NCBI GenBank assembly: GCA_016934955.1
Contig: JAFGRY010000049.1
Location: 228,008 to 292,007, forward strand
Length of the DNA stretch: 64,000 nt
Origin: a bacterium
GTDB taxonomy: Bacteria > Zhuqueibacterota > QNDG01 > JAGLOF01
Direction of reading: 5' to 3'
Made by a program: the position numbers and the translations under genes. Position 1 is the first letter of the stretch, and every line of letters starts with the position of its first letter. Below are positions 8,699 to 19,409 of the stretch, one piece after another. Below the pieces are notes generated by a model that ran no database searches, was not told the DNA's origin, and saw nothing but the letters and a program-made list of their open reading frames with translations.

Positions 8699-11429
8699 TC
8701 TTTTCTCCAATAGGTTGTACACCTGAATCGGAGGCTGTGCTGCTGTCGGCGGCCTCTTCAGCCATGGCCATGATCCGTTTCAGTTCGGCCTTGGCGTTGG
8801 GATCGGTGGGGTGTCCTGCGATCCACTCCTGCAGAAGCGCGATCGCCTTGTCGTACTGGCCCGACCAGACATAGATCTGGGCCAGATATGAATACGCTTC
8901 CACATCGTTAGCGTTTCCGTCGATGATCTCGAGGAGGATTTCTTCCGCTCTCCCCCACTCCTGCATCACCCGCGCGTAGTAGTCGGCGAGACCGAACCGG
9001 GTGCGACGGTCCGGAGTGAATCCCGGGACCACGTTCTGCAGCCGCCGCTCCAGATCGGGATCCTCGCCCACTTTCTGATAAAAACTCGCGAGGAACATGG
9101 CGCTCTGCTCCGATCCGAAGGGCACCACCGCTTCAGGAATGCGTTCCTCCAGCGCCTCGAGCACGTTGCGGGCCTCCTCGATGTTATTGTTGACGATGTA
9201 GTGCTGGGCAAGCTGCTGAAATGCCGAACGGTAGTTTTGCAGGAGTTTCGTCGACCCGAGATTGATGAATACAGAGGGATTGTCGAGGTTTCGGTAGCGG
9301 TATTTGTCCATGAGATTCGTCGTGAGAATCTCCGGATCAATGGATTCCGGCTTATAGGGACAGACACGATAGGCGAGTCCGTCCATTCGCAGGTATTCAT
9401 CCAGGCCGGCTTTTGAATCCTGGGCAACGGTCACCGCGATATAAATGGGACGTTTCCAGCGGTTCGCGTTCAGTATCTGCATCAGCATCAGATCCTGCAC
9501 CCTCAGCAGCTTGTGAGTGCCCACGGTGAAGGTCGGCTGCAGATTGAATACCATATCTTCCTGCAGCGTTTCCAGCTCTCGTTCACTCAGGCGGGGTTTC
9601 AGGCTGTCTATCACCTCGCCGGGAACGGGCACCGAGATGTCCGCCGCTTTCCAGGCCATGGGCTGTATCGCTTCGATGGCCTGATCGCTCATTGCCACCG
9701 GCACTTTCGGCTCCTCGTGCTTCAGCTGTTTTATATACCAGGGCGTGTTGAGAAGCGACAGGTTGACCACCCGCACATCTTTACGGACTCCTTCCACTTC
9801 CTGGAGGTACCAGAGAGGAAAGGTGTCGTTATCGCCGTTGGTGAAGATAATCGCGTCTTTTTCACAGGTTTGCAGCAGGTTGTAACTGTAATCGCTCGCG
9901 ATATAGTTCCCCTGCCGGTCATGGCTGTGAAAATTGAAAGAAAAGAGGTTTACCGGCACCGCTGCCAGCAGCAGGATCACCGCCGCCGCGTAGGCCGCTT
10001 TTTTCAGTCCCTCACGATTGTGAAACGCCCGGGAGATCCATTCAAGTATGCCGGCCATGCCGATACCGATCCAGATCGAGAAAGCGAAAAAACTTCCCAC
10101 ATATGAATAGTCCCGCTCCCGCGGCTGGGGATCTTTCTGGTCGAGATAGATGATGATGGCATACCCGGTCGCCAGGAAAAGAATAAATACTGCCAGGGCC
10201 CGTTTCCAGTCCTTGTAGAAATGGTGCACCGCGCCCCAGAGGCCGACGATAAAGGGCAGGCCCATGAGCCCGCGGAAGCTGATCACGTCTCTCACGCGGT
10301 CATACGCGTCGAGCACGACCCCCTGTCCGATAAACTGCCAGCCGAAATAACGGGTGTACATGAAATGTATCTGATAGCGCCAGAAGTCGGCTTTGCGGTA
10401 TAAAAAGGTGAGAAACATGTCCTCTTCGCCGTACTGCTTGCGCGCCAGGTAGTCCTGCATGGCGGTCCAGGTGCTGGGGTTGTTCTCGTTGATCGGCGGG
10501 TTGAGCCCGGCCCGCAGATAGATGACAAGGTATACCGAATAGCTGATGAGAATGAGCCCGGGAACGATCCACCAGGCTTTGAAGACATAGCGGTCTTTCG
10601 TGTATATATACACCATCGTGGCGGTTACCCAGGCAAGGCCGAACCACTTGAGAAAGGAGGCGGCTTTCGCCTGGTGCGCGACCAGCTGCTCATATCCCAT
10701 TTTCGAGGGATCGAACTGATAAAAGACCACATAGAGCAGCATGGGCAGCAGGGCCTGTACGGTGATCAGCATGAGCAGCCTGCGCACATGGATATTGTCG
10801 TGAAAATAGGCGATGAGGATCACAAAGGGAAAGGCCAGGATGTTCAGCAGATGAACCCCGATAGCGAGCCCGAACAGATAGAAAATAAAAAAGATAAGCA
10901 GCAGTCCGCTCTCCCTGCGGCTGTGTTCTCCCCAGTACAGGGCGAGCCAGACAACCAGCGCGGTGAAGAGCATGGAGAACGCGTACACTTCAGCTTCCAC
11001 GGCATTGAACCAGAAGCTGTCGGTGAAAGCGAAGGCCAGGGCGCCGAAGGCGGCGCTGCCGTAAATGATCAGCCGGTCTTCCAGATGTTTCGCTTCCCCG
11101 CGCCAGCGCCTGATCAGCTGTTCGATCACCAGAAACGTGAGAAGAATAGTCGCGGCGCTGACAAATACGGAAAAGAGATTGACCCGAAGTCCGATATCGC
11201 CGACAATGGGGACCATTGTGAGTATCCGTCCAATGAGCAGATAGAGCGGCGCTCCCGGGGGATGCATGACGCTCAGCTGATAGGAACAGGCGATAAATTC
11301 TCCGCAATCCCAGAACGAGGTGGTCGGTGCGACGCTTCTCAGATAGGTCAGATACGATATAACAAAGACGACGCCGCCCATGATCCAGAGCCAGCGCCGG
11401 TTAATCAGTCGGGTGTCCTGTTCCATCAA
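8688..11429 (-). CDS. DUF2723 polytopic membrane protein (TMEM260-like), copy B, with C-terminal TPR-like region
   Basis: Extended identity to copy A (YLRSVAPTTSFWDCGEFIACSYQLSVMHPPGAPLYLLIGR). Confidence 0.9.
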   Translation of the reverse strand: MMEQDTRLINRRWLWIMGGVVFVISYLTYLRSVAPTTSFWDCGEFIACSYQLSVMHPPGAPLYLLIGRILTMVPIVGDIGLRVNLFSVFVSAATILLTFLVIEQLIRRWRGEAKHLEDRLIIYGSAAFGALAFAFTDSFWFNAVEAEVYAFSMLFTALVVWLALYWGEHSRRESGLLLIFFIFYLFGLAIGVHLLNILAFPFVILIAYFHDNIHVRRLLMLITVQALLPMLLYVVFYQFDPSKMGYEQLVAHQAKAASFLKWFGLAWVTATMVYIYTKDRYVFKAWWIVPGLILISYSVYLVIYLRAGLNPPINENNPSTWTAMQDYLARKQYGEEDMFLTFLYRKADFWRYQIHFMYTRYFGWQFIGQGVVLDAYDRVRDVISFRGLMGLPFIVGLWGAVHHFYKDWKRALAVFILFLATGYAIIIYLDQKDPQPRERDYSYVGSFFAFSIWIGIGMAGILEWISRAFHNREGLKKAAYAAAVILLLAAVPVNLFSFNFHSHDRQGNYIASDYSYNLLQTCEKDAIIFTNGDNDTFPLWYLQEVEGVRKDVRVVNLSLLNTPWYIKQLKHEEPKVPVAMSDQAIEAIQPMAWKAADISVPVPGEVIDSLKPRLSERELETLQEDMVFNLQPTFTVGTHKLLRVQDLMLMQILNANRWKRPIYIAVTVAQDSKAGLDEYLRMDGLAYRVCPYKPESIDPEILTTNLMDKYRYRNLDNPSVFINLGSTKLLQNYRSAFQQLAQHYIVNNNIEEARNVLEALEERIPEAVVPFGSEQSAMFLASFYQKVGEDPDLERRLQNVVPGFTPDRRTRFGLADYYARVMQEWGRAEEILLEIIDGNANDVEAYSYLAQIYVWSGQYDKAIALLQEWIAGHPTDPNAKAELKRIMAMAEEAADSSTASDSGVQPIGEKNER

Positions 11430-11533
11430 TGCCTCCCCAGTAGGTGCCGATTAATATTAAAATGTAAATCTACAATTATTCATATACAATTACAAGCGTT
11501 TGTTTTGCCTGAAGCCGTCCGCCCGTCCCCGGA

Positions 11534-13633
11534 TCAGCCGATTTTCAGAAGCCCCCCTCTTCCATGAGCGCTCCAGCGCTCGAGGGCGTCTTTCAGCGGC
11601 CGGTGTTCCCCTTTTTCCAGAAGCGCGTCAGCCGATATGATGTCATGGGCCGTGTTTCTCGCCCTCTCGATCACCGGTCCATCGGTTGCGAGACTGGCGA
11701 GTTTCAGGCCCAGGTCGCCGTGCTGCCGGGTTCCGAACAGCTCCCCGGGCCCGCGTATTTCGAGATCTTTCTCGGCGATTTTAAATCCGTCATCGGTGTT
11801 CACCATCGTCTCGATGCGGCTGAGAGCCGTTTCGGTGATATATGACGGGGTCATGAGAATACAGGTCGACCGTTGCGGCCCGCGTCCGATCCGGCCTCTC
11901 AGCTGATGCAGCTGGGGCAGCCCGAACCGTTCCGCATGCTCGACAAGCATGACGGTAGCGTTGGGCACATCCACGCCGACTTCTATAACGGTTGTACTCA
12001 CGAGAATCCTGGTCGTTCCGGATTTAAAATCGGCCATGATCCGGTCTTTCTCGTCGGCGCTGAGGCGGCCGTGCAGGAGCGCCACCCGGAATTCCGGAAA
12101 TACTGATGACGAAAGCAGCTCATAGCCGGCGGTCGCGTCGGCGAGATCGAGTTTTTCCGACTCCTCGACCAGGGGATACACTATGTAGGCCTGCCGGCCC
12201 GCGGCCGCCTCACTGCGAATGAATTCGTAGACACGCTCCCGGGCCTCATCCTTGCGCCAGGCCGTGCGAACCGGCAGCCGGCCCGGAGGACGTTCATCCA
12301 GGATCGAGACGTCGAGATCACCGTAAAGGGTCAATGCCAGGGTTCTGGGTATCGGTGTGGCGGTCATGACGAGGGCATGGGTGGTGACCCCCTTGCGGCG
12401 AAGCACGGCCCGCTGCATGACCCCGAACCGATGCTGTTCATCGATAATGACCAGGGCAAGCCTGTCAAATGTCACCGACTGCTGCACCAGGGCATGGGTT
12501 CCCACCGCGATATCGGCCGCGCCTGATTCGATGGCGGTCAGCGATTCCTGCTTGTCACGGGCGGCGGTCCCTCCCTTGAGGAGAACGATGCGGAGATCGA
12601 GTCCGCCGAGCATCCGCTGCAGGGTGAGGTAATGCTGTTCCGCGAGGATTTCCGTCGGCGCCATCAGTGCCGCCTGATATCCGCTCTCCACCGCCGCGAG
12701 CATAGCCATCACGGCCACCAGGGTTTTTCCCGAACCGACATCGCCCTGCAGCATTCTGTTCATCGGCCGGCCCGAGGAGGTGTCGCGCTGAATATCCTCC
12801 ACGGCCCGCCGCTGGGCACCGGTGAGGGAGAAGGGCAATCCATCCAGGAACCGCCGGTGAAGCATTCCGTCCGCAGTGAAACGATGACCGGTCAGCTCCT
12901 GTTCCCGTCGTTTCCGTTCCCTGGCGAGGGAAAGCTGGATAAAAAACAGCTCATCGAATACGAGCCGTTCCCGGGCCCGGGCGCACGCCTCCCAGTCGGA
13001 GGGAAAATGGATCGCGGCCAGGGCGTCGGCCAGAGGCTGCAGGCCCAGGGCGCGGCGCTGCGTCTCGGGCAGCGGATCGGTGACCTCCGGAATGATCTGT
13101 TTCAGAAACGGCTGCATGACCCGCCTGAATCCGCGGCTGTCGAGACCGGCGCGGGACAGTTTTTCGGTGGAGGAATACATGGGGATGATCCCTCCCGTAT
13201 GGATCTGGTCACCGTCGGATTCGTCGGAGATGAGGTCGTATTCCGGATGTACGAGCTGCAGTCCGCCCCTGTAGCGCTTGATTCTGCCGCTGAAGGCCAC
13301 CGTCTGCCCGGGAGTGAATACCTTGCGTATATAGGACACGCCCTGAAACCAGACACAGTCAATCGTCCCGCTTCCGTCGCTGAGCATGAGCGTGAACCGG
13401 TCCCTGCGCCCCTTGCGAATGCCGCAGGAGACCACCGTTCCCACAACGGTGACATCGTCATCGTCCTGCAGACTGCCGAGGGGTGCCTGGCGGGAGCGGT
13501 CCAGGTAGCGGCGGGGATAGTGCCGCAGCAGGTCTTCCGCGGTATGCATGCCGACTCCCGCGAGCAGAGCCGACCGTTTCGGTCCGATGCCCTTTATAAA
13601 CTGTATGTCCGTATGCAGCTGAATAGCGCCCAC
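11534..13633 (-). CDS. recG: ATP-dependent DNA helicase RecG
   Basis: IKGIGPKRSALLAGVG, LLRHYPRRYLDR, MLQGDVGSGKTLVA, IIDEQHRFGVMQR, MTATPIPRTLALTLYGDLDVSILDERPPGR, QLRGRIGRG. Confidence 0.98.
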   Translation of the reverse strand: MGAIQLHTDIQFIKGIGPKRSALLAGVGMHTAEDLLRHYPRRYLDRSRQAPLGSLQDDDDVTVVGTVVSCGIRKGRRDRFTLMLSDGSGTIDCVWFQGVSYIRKVFTPGQTVAFSGRIKRYRGGLQLVHPEYDLISDESDGDQIHTGGIIPMYSSTEKLSRAGLDSRGFRRVMQPFLKQIIPEVTDPLPETQRRALGLQPLADALAAIHFPSDWEACARARERLVFDELFFIQLSLARERKRREQELTGHRFTADGMLHRRFLDGLPFSLTGAQRRAVEDIQRDTSSGRPMNRMLQGDVGSGKTLVAVMAMLAAVESGYQAALMAPTEILAEQHYLTLQRMLGGLDLRIVLLKGGTAARDKQESLTAIESGAADIAVGTHALVQQSVTFDRLALVIIDEQHRFGVMQRAVLRRKGVTTHALVMTATPIPRTLALTLYGDLDVSILDERPPGRLPVRTAWRKDEARERVYEFIRSEAAAGRQAYIVYPLVEESEKLDLADATAGYELLSSSVFPEFRVALLHGRLSADEKDRIMADFKSGTTRILVSTTVIEVGVDVPNATVMLVEHAERFGLPQLHQLRGRIGRGPQRSTCILMTPSYITETALSRIETMVNTDDGFKIAEKDLEIRGPGELFGTRQHGDLGLKLASLATDGPVIERARNTAHDIISADALLEKGEHRPLKDALERWSAHGRGGLLKIG

Positions 13634-13649
13634 CCGCCGGAAAACAGCA

Positions 13650-15023
13650 TCAGTACTGAATAAACAGTTTGTAGGAGAGCGTCGCTTCCCTGTCAGGAGG
13701 GACGGTCACCCTGAATTCGAACCGGGTGGCATCCTTTTTTTCAAACGGGAGCGTGCTTTCCAGTATATCCCAGTCACCCCAGGCGTGTTCACAGACGGTG
13801 ACATCCACGGACCCACGCTTTCTGTTGCGAATGGTGATCTCGTACAGCTCCTCCCGGGAACGTTCGCTCACGGCCGTGACCTCTTTTCTGACCCGTTCAC
13901 CGACGACATCGAACACATTCCCGAGAAACAGCCTGATTTTCTCATTTTTCGGCGTGTGGTCGATCATGTCTTCGCCGATGAACTGCAGGGTGCCGTCACT
14001 GTCGGTTTTATACACGCGCACCTTTCCCCTCGGCAGGGGAATACCGAGGCCGTTCCCGGTGCTGTTCACAACTTCCATCTCGACCCGCACCCTGGTGTCG
14101 TAGCGTGCCCCGTCATATATGTATATTTTCTCGCTGGCGCAGGCGGTGGAGGGAAAGAGCGACAGCTGCTTGATCTGCCGGTCCCTCACATCGGCGGTCC
14201 GCTGAAGCGTGTACATGTGGTATTCGAAAAACTCCTTTTCCTCGAACTGGGGAGCCGCGGATTCCGCCATCATGACCGCCCCGTTCTTGTAGACGGCCGG
14301 TGTCCGCCGGTCGCTCACGAGATTCACGTCGCCGGCGATCAGCTTGAGGGTTGCATTGCTGTATGTTTTTCCGGACTGGTTGTCGATGGACACCCAGCCG
14401 GCAAGATCGAGCCGGTCGTCCCCTTCGTTGACGACTCCTACATATTCGGCATGCCAGAAGATGCCGCGGGTGAGATATTCGATGCGTGTCTTCTGAACGG
14501 CGGGACCGGAATTGCGGACGAGCCAGTTTAGTGTCGGCCTGGAGACGAGCCCCTCCGGCAGGGCCGGAAAATAAAAATGCTGGATAGCCGCCGCGCGCAG
14601 TATCGTAATGTCACCGGAGTCGCCGCTGAGTACGACGTCGCCGCCGGAGACGCTCAGAAGCGTGCCCTGGAAGGTATCGCCGTTTTCCGTGACCACCCGA
14701 ATGGCATTGTCGATATACTTGCTCATCACTTTTACGGCATCCACCAGGTCATATTCGAAGTTCTGCTCCAGCACCTCGAATTTACCGGGGGCGGTCAATG
14801 ACGAGCAGTGGACGGAGGTGGGATCTATCCTGGATGCCACATCGGTAAAGGAAACGGGGACGACCCCCTGTCCGACGCTGAATGTCCGCACGTCGCGCAC
14901 CAGCGCCAGGTCCTGATTGTAGATCGTGAGGGCGATGTCCTGCGCCCACCCCGCCGCGGCAGTCAGCAGCAGCGGGACCATGGTTGCCAATTTCATCGCA
15001 TGCCTCCTCTTCCCTGCATACAC
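13650..15023 (-). CDS. DUF4139 domain-containing exported protein
   Basis: IALTIYNQDLALVRDVRTFSV...; C-terminal LPRGKVRVYKTDSDGTLQFIGEDMIDHTPKNEKIRLFLGNVFDVVGER is DUF4139-like; N-terminal signal peptide. Confidence 0.8.
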   Translation of the reverse strand: MYAGKRRHAMKLATMVPLLLTAAAGWAQDIALTIYNQDLALVRDVRTFSVGQGVVPVSFTDVASRIDPTSVHCSSLTAPGKFEVLEQNFEYDLVDAVKVMSKYIDNAIRVVTENGDTFQGTLLSVSGGDVVLSGDSGDITILRAAAIQHFYFPALPEGLVSRPTLNWLVRNSGPAVQKTRIEYLTRGIFWHAEYVGVVNEGDDRLDLAGWVSIDNQSGKTYSNATLKLIAGDVNLVSDRRTPAVYKNGAVMMAESAAPQFEEKEFFEYHMYTLQRTADVRDRQIKQLSLFPSTACASEKIYIYDGARYDTRVRVEMEVVNSTGNGLGIPLPRGKVRVYKTDSDGTLQFIGEDMIDHTPKNEKIRLFLGNVFDVVGERVRKEVTAVSERSREELYEITIRNRKRGSVDVTVCEHAWGDWDILESTLPFEKKDATRFEFRVTVPPDREATLSYKLFIQY

Positions 15024-15029
15024 ACGGTA

Positions 15030-17762
15030 TCAGCGGGTATTGGTGAGGGTGGTTACATTCTCTTCCAGTTTTACGAGTTTTTCCCGAAAATCGTCCTGTT
15101 TGCGCTGTTCCTTCTCCACCACATCCGCGGGCGCCCTTTCGACAAAGGATCGATTGCTCAGTTTCTTGTCCTGGGCGGCGAGCTGGGTCCGCAGCCTGGT
15201 GATCTCCTTCTCTATCCGGGAGCGCTCTTTCTCGAGATCGATGAGTCCTCCCAGCGGAATATAGAGCTCGCAATCGCCAAGGACCGCGGCCGCGGACGCC
15301 TCCGGCTTTGCGATATCCGGTCCGGCCACGATCCGGTCGATGCCGCCGAGACGTTCGACATAGAGACGGTTTTCCAGCAGCTCTTCCACAGGGGCTGAAG
15401 GACCCTTTATGTGGAGATCCGCTTTCCGTTCCGCCGGAATATTCATCTCCCCCCTGATATTCCGAATGGCGCTTATCGCATCCATGATCCGCTTCATCTT
15501 CCTCTCCGCCTCGGTGTCAACGGCCGCCGGATCGGCGACGGGATAGGGCTGCAGCATGATGGATGGGGCCTTCTCCCCGGACGCCTGGCGCGGCAGCGAC
15601 TGCCAGATCTCTTCGGTGATAAAGGGCAGAATCGGATGCAGCAGCCGCAGAGTGGCTTCGAGCACGTGCAGCAGCACCGTTTTTGTGGCCAGCTGCTGAT
15701 CCGCGTCATTGGAATCATAGAGACGGGGTTTTGCCAGTTCCAGGTACCAGTCACAAAACTCGCCCCAGACGAACCCGTAGATGTACCTGGTGGCTTCGTT
15801 GAAACGGAAGGAATCCATCTCCCTGCGGGCCGTGACTATTGTCTCCTGCAGGCGGCTGAGGATCCAGCGGTCGGCGATGCTCAGAGCGCCGGCTGCGCGC
15901 TCGAGAGAAGCGTCTCCGTCCATATCCGCGATATTCATGAGCACGAAGCGGGATGCGTTCCAGAGCTTGTTGCAGAACTTCTGCCCCATCTCGACAAGGG
16001 TGTGATCAAAGAAGATATCGCCGCCCAGAGGAGTGAGATAGACCATGGTGATCCGGACCGCGTCCGCTCCGTAGGCGGGAACCCCCTGCTTGTAGGAGGG
16101 GTTTTCTGCGGCGAACTCCCGCACGGTCTCCTTGTCCGCGCCCTGAATAAGCCAGAGCGGATCAGGGGAATTGCCCAGGGATTTGGACATTTTTCTTCCC
16201 GAGAGATCCCGTATCATGCCGTTAAAATAGACGTCGCGAAAGGGAATATCACCCATGAACTCCAGGGATGCCATGATCATGCGGGCGACCCAGAAGAAAA
16301 TGATATCCGGACCGGTGACAAGAGAATCGGTGGGGAAAAACGCTTTCAGATCTGCGGTCTCCTCAGGCCAGCCCAGGGTGCTGAACGGCCAGAGCCAGGA
16401 AGAAAACCAGGTGTCGAGCACATCCGGGTCCTGCTCGAGCCTGCCGCTGCCGCACTCACGGCAGGATTCGGGATCGGCGCGGTAAGCGAAACTGTGCCCG
16501 TTCTCACAGGTCCAGACCGGTACCCGGTGTCCCCACCATATCTGCCTGCTGATGCACCAGTCGCGAATATTCTCCATCCAGTGAAAATAGGTTTCCTCCC
16601 AGTGTTTCGGGTGGAACGAGATGCGCCCTGCCCGCACCGCTGCAACAGCCGGTTTCGCCAGGGGCGCCATCTTCACGAACCACTGATCAGACAGGTGGGG
16701 CTCTACCACGGTGTCGCACCGGTAGCATTTGGGTATCGGTGTCTGCCGGGGCTCTTCACCCTTGAGAAGGTCGAGTTCGGCGAGATCCTGAACGATCTTT
16801 TTTCTGGCCGCAAACCGGTCCAGGCCCGCATAGGCGCCGCCTGCTTCATTGATCACGCCGTTGGCGTCGATGACGGAAATCAGGGGCAGGCCGTGCCGTT
16901 CGGCAACCGCGAAATCGTTGAAGTCGTGGGCCGGGGTTATTTTCACAGCACCGCTTCCTTTCTCCGGATCGGCGTGTTCGTCGGCGATGACCGGAATCAG
17001 CCGCCCGGTCAGCGGCAGCCTGACCTGCCTGCCCACGAGATCCCGGTACCGTTCGTCATCGGGATGCACGGCTACCGCCGTGTCCCCGAGCATCGTCTCG
17101 GGTCTCGTTGTTGATACGGTGATCGATCCCCGGCCCCCCTCAAGCGGATAGATGATATGCCAGAATGTCCCGTTCACATCGTCATTCGGCGCCTCTTCAT
17201 CGGAAAGGGCGGTATGACAGCGGGGACACCAGTTGATGAGCCGTCTGCCGCGGTAGATGAGCCCCTTTTCATACAGCCGCACGAACACCTCCCGCACCGC
17301 CCGGCTGAGCCCTTCATCCATGGTGAACCGCTCACGCTCCCAGTCGCAGGATGCGCCCAGCATCTTCAGCTGCTGTAAAATGATGCCACCGTATTTTTCC
17401 TTCCATTCCCACACCTTTTCCACCAGTTTCTCACGTCCGAGGTCATGGCGGCTGACGCCTTCATCCTGCAGGGCGGCCTCGACTTTGTTCTGCGTGGCGA
17501 TGCCCGCATGATCGGTTCCCGGAAGCCAGAGCGCCTTGCGGCCGTCCATCCGTTTCCAGCGGATGATCAGATCCTGAAGGGTATTGTTGAGAATGTGCCC
17601 CATGGTCAGCATGCCGGTGACGTTGGGAGGGGGAATCATAATCGTGTAGGGCGCTTCGGCCGCACCGGCGTCAGGGTGAAAAAAGCCGTGTTCGGACCAG
17701 TAGGCGTACCACCTGGATTCAACGGTCAGGGGATTGTAGGTTTTATCGAGACTCTTGTTCAT
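15030..17762 (-). CDS. valS: Valyl-tRNA synthetase
   Basis: PPPNVTGMLTMGHILNNTLQDLIIRWKRMDGRKALWLPGTDHAGIATQ; GRKMSKSLGNSPDP; C-terminal coiled coil. Confidence 0.98.
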   Translation of the reverse strand: MNKSLDKTYNPLTVESRWYAYWSEHGFFHPDAGAAEAPYTIMIPPPNVTGMLTMGHILNNTLQDLIIRWKRMDGRKALWLPGTDHAGIATQNKVEAALQDEGVSRHDLGREKLVEKVWEWKEKYGGIILQQLKMLGASCDWERERFTMDEGLSRAVREVFVRLYEKGLIYRGRRLINWCPRCHTALSDEEAPNDDVNGTFWHIIYPLEGGRGSITVSTTRPETMLGDTAVAVHPDDERYRDLVGRQVRLPLTGRLIPVIADEHADPEKGSGAVKITPAHDFNDFAVAERHGLPLISVIDANGVINEAGGAYAGLDRFAARKKIVQDLAELDLLKGEEPRQTPIPKCYRCDTVVEPHLSDQWFVKMAPLAKPAVAAVRAGRISFHPKHWEETYFHWMENIRDWCISRQIWWGHRVPVWTCENGHSFAYRADPESCRECGSGRLEQDPDVLDTWFSSWLWPFSTLGWPEETADLKAFFPTDSLVTGPDIIFFWVARMIMASLEFMGDIPFRDVYFNGMIRDLSGRKMSKSLGNSPDPLWLIQGADKETVREFAAENPSYKQGVPAYGADAVRITMVYLTPLGGDIFFDHTLVEMGQKFCNKLWNASRFVLMNIADMDGDASLERAAGALSIADRWILSRLQETIVTARREMDSFRFNEATRYIYGFVWGEFCDWYLELAKPRLYDSNDADQQLATKTVLLHVLEATLRLLHPILPFITEEIWQSLPRQASGEKAPSIMLQPYPVADPAAVDTEAERKMKRIMDAISAIRNIRGEMNIPAERKADLHIKGPSAPVEELLENRLYVERLGGIDRIVAGPDIAKPEASAAAVLGDCELYIPLGGLIDLEKERSRIEKEITRLRTQLAAQDKKLSNRSFVERAPADVVEKEQRKQDDFREKLVKLEENVTTLTNTR

Positions 17763-17864
17763 ACGCGGGTGACTCCGTCTATACTGTATTTGATTATGAA
17801 AAATAGATTTAAAGGTAAAAAGAAATCATCGTTAAGTCAATCGATTTCATAGCAGAAGAATGAA

Positions 17865-17912
17865 AATGCACGCCCCGGATGACCGCCTGCACGACGGCGA
17901 TGGGCGTGCATT
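17865..17912. repeat. Inverted repeat with 11-bp perfect arms and a nested CGCC/GGCG stem
   Basis: AATGCACGCCC (17865-17875) ... GGGCGTGCATT (17902-17912); no U-tract follows. Confidence 0.7.
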
Positions 17913-17999
17913 GCCGGGACCGGCGCCCGATCCGAGAACCGGCCTCGGCTCAGTGGTAAAATTGTGTAACCTTTTGCCCAATTTGTTGTATATTATTGT

Positions 18000-19409
18000 A
18001 TGTCTATCCGGAGCCTCTTTCAGCTGGCCCTGCTTCGCCTTCACTCGGCGGCGGTATCCCGCGGGCTGTCACTCTCACTGTCACTGATTTCAACGTGCGC
18101 GGCCGCGGCCTTCGCGGGGGCTGCCCTGCTGCTGTTTCTCCTTGCGGCAGGCACGGGAGGCGGGTCAGCCGAGGCTGAGCGATTCTGGAACGTGTACATC
18201 GAACACTACGTTCCTGCCTTTCTCCTGATCATTATTTTCTGGTTCGTCTCACTCTTTCAGGTGCGCCGGCACCGAAGCGGTGAACAGGTGCTGCTCAACA
18301 CGCTTCCCCTCCGCGCGTCCGCCCACACCGGCCTCGGGTATCTGCACACCCTGTTCGGCTCATTCTGGGTGGAGGCCGGCGTCACCGTCCTCTTCATCCT
18401 GAGTTCGCGAACCGTTTCCGCGGCCTTCACCGCCCGTATCATCTGGCTGTCCGCCTGTATCTATTTCACCGCGGCGGCTGCATCCACGGCAGCCGAGTCT
18501 TTCATGGAGACCGGCCGCTCCATAACTGAAGGTCCGCCGCGGGGCCGGGCACCCGCTCTGGCCATGACCGGCTCCTACCTGGCCCTGCACGGCATGCTCG
18601 TTGCCATGTCTCCTTTCCTCACGGGATTGAAACCACTGGGTATCGGTACGTTTTTCCTTTTCTCACTGACGGCACTGCTGCTCACCGCCGCGACCCGGCG
18701 GATGCGCCTGAACAGACAGCGTCCGTCCTCGGCCGCTGCGGGCGGCGGCTACGCCCGGGACGCGGCCGGACGGCCGCGTTTCACGGGGCTGCCTCCCGCC
18801 CTGCTCTTCGCCTGGAAAAATATCCTCTTTTTCCTGCACGGCAGACAGGCGGTGCGTTCGTTCTTTTCAGCCGCCCTGCTGATATCGGTGCTGTTCAGCC
18901 TGGTCATGAACAATCAATCCGCGTCGGACCGGACCGCCCTGCTGCTCTTCTTAACAGTTTCGATATTCACCATCCTGGCATACCGCGGACAGTCCTGTCT
19001 CAGCCCGCAGAATGAGCCATCCTCTCTCATCTACACACTGCCGGTAACCCGCGCCATGCTCTTTTTCGGCATGGGCATTCCCGTGTATATCAACGGACTT
19101 GCCGTCGCCGCGGTGTTCACCTGCATGCTTGTCGTCACCGGGGCGTCACCCGCCGCGGCAGTGAGATTTCTGGCGGTATCAGGAGCTGCCGGAGCCGCCG
19201 TGACCTCTGTCGCGGCCCGGTGCGCGGTACGGAGCTATCCGGACCGGGAGAAAGCCGCCTCGTCATTCTGGATAGCACTGGGAGCGGTCTCGCTCCCGAT
19301 GATCATCTTCTATCCCTTCTGGCTGCCGATTCTGCTTGCCTGGTCTCTGTTCCAGCAATTCATCGGCAGCAAACGGTTTTTCTTTCAGCGGGAGGAATGC
19401 AGCTCATGA
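18000..19409 (+). CDS. ABC-type transporter permease-like membrane protein
   Basis: Multiple hydrophobic segments, followed by an overlapping ABC ATPase gene. Confidence 0.65.
   Translation: MSIRSLFQLALLRLHSAAVSRGLSLSLSLISTCAAAAFAGAALLLFLLAAGTGGGSAEAERFWNVYIEHYVPAFLLIIIFWFVSLFQVRRHRSGEQVLLNTLPLRASAHTGLGYLHTLFGSFWVEAGVTVLFILSSRTVSAAFTARIIWLSACIYFTAAAASTAAESFMETGRSITEGPPRGRAPALAMTGSYLALHGMLVAMSPFLTGLKPLGIGTFFLFSLTALLLTAATRRMRLNRQRPSSAAAGGGYARDAAGRPRFTGLPPALLFAWKNILFFLHGRQAVRSFFSAALLISVLFSLVMNNQSASDRTALLLFLTVSIFTILAYRGQSCLSPQNEPSSLIYTLPVTRAMLFFGMGIPVYINGLAVAAVFTCMLVVTGASPAAAVRFLAVSGAAGAAVTSVAARCAVRSYPDREKAASSFWIALGAVSLPMIIFYPFWLPILLAWSLFQQFIGSKRFFFQREECSS

Noticed and set aside
15411-17114. 567-aa plus-strand ORF
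   Set aside because: Antisense to valS; no recognisable motifs.
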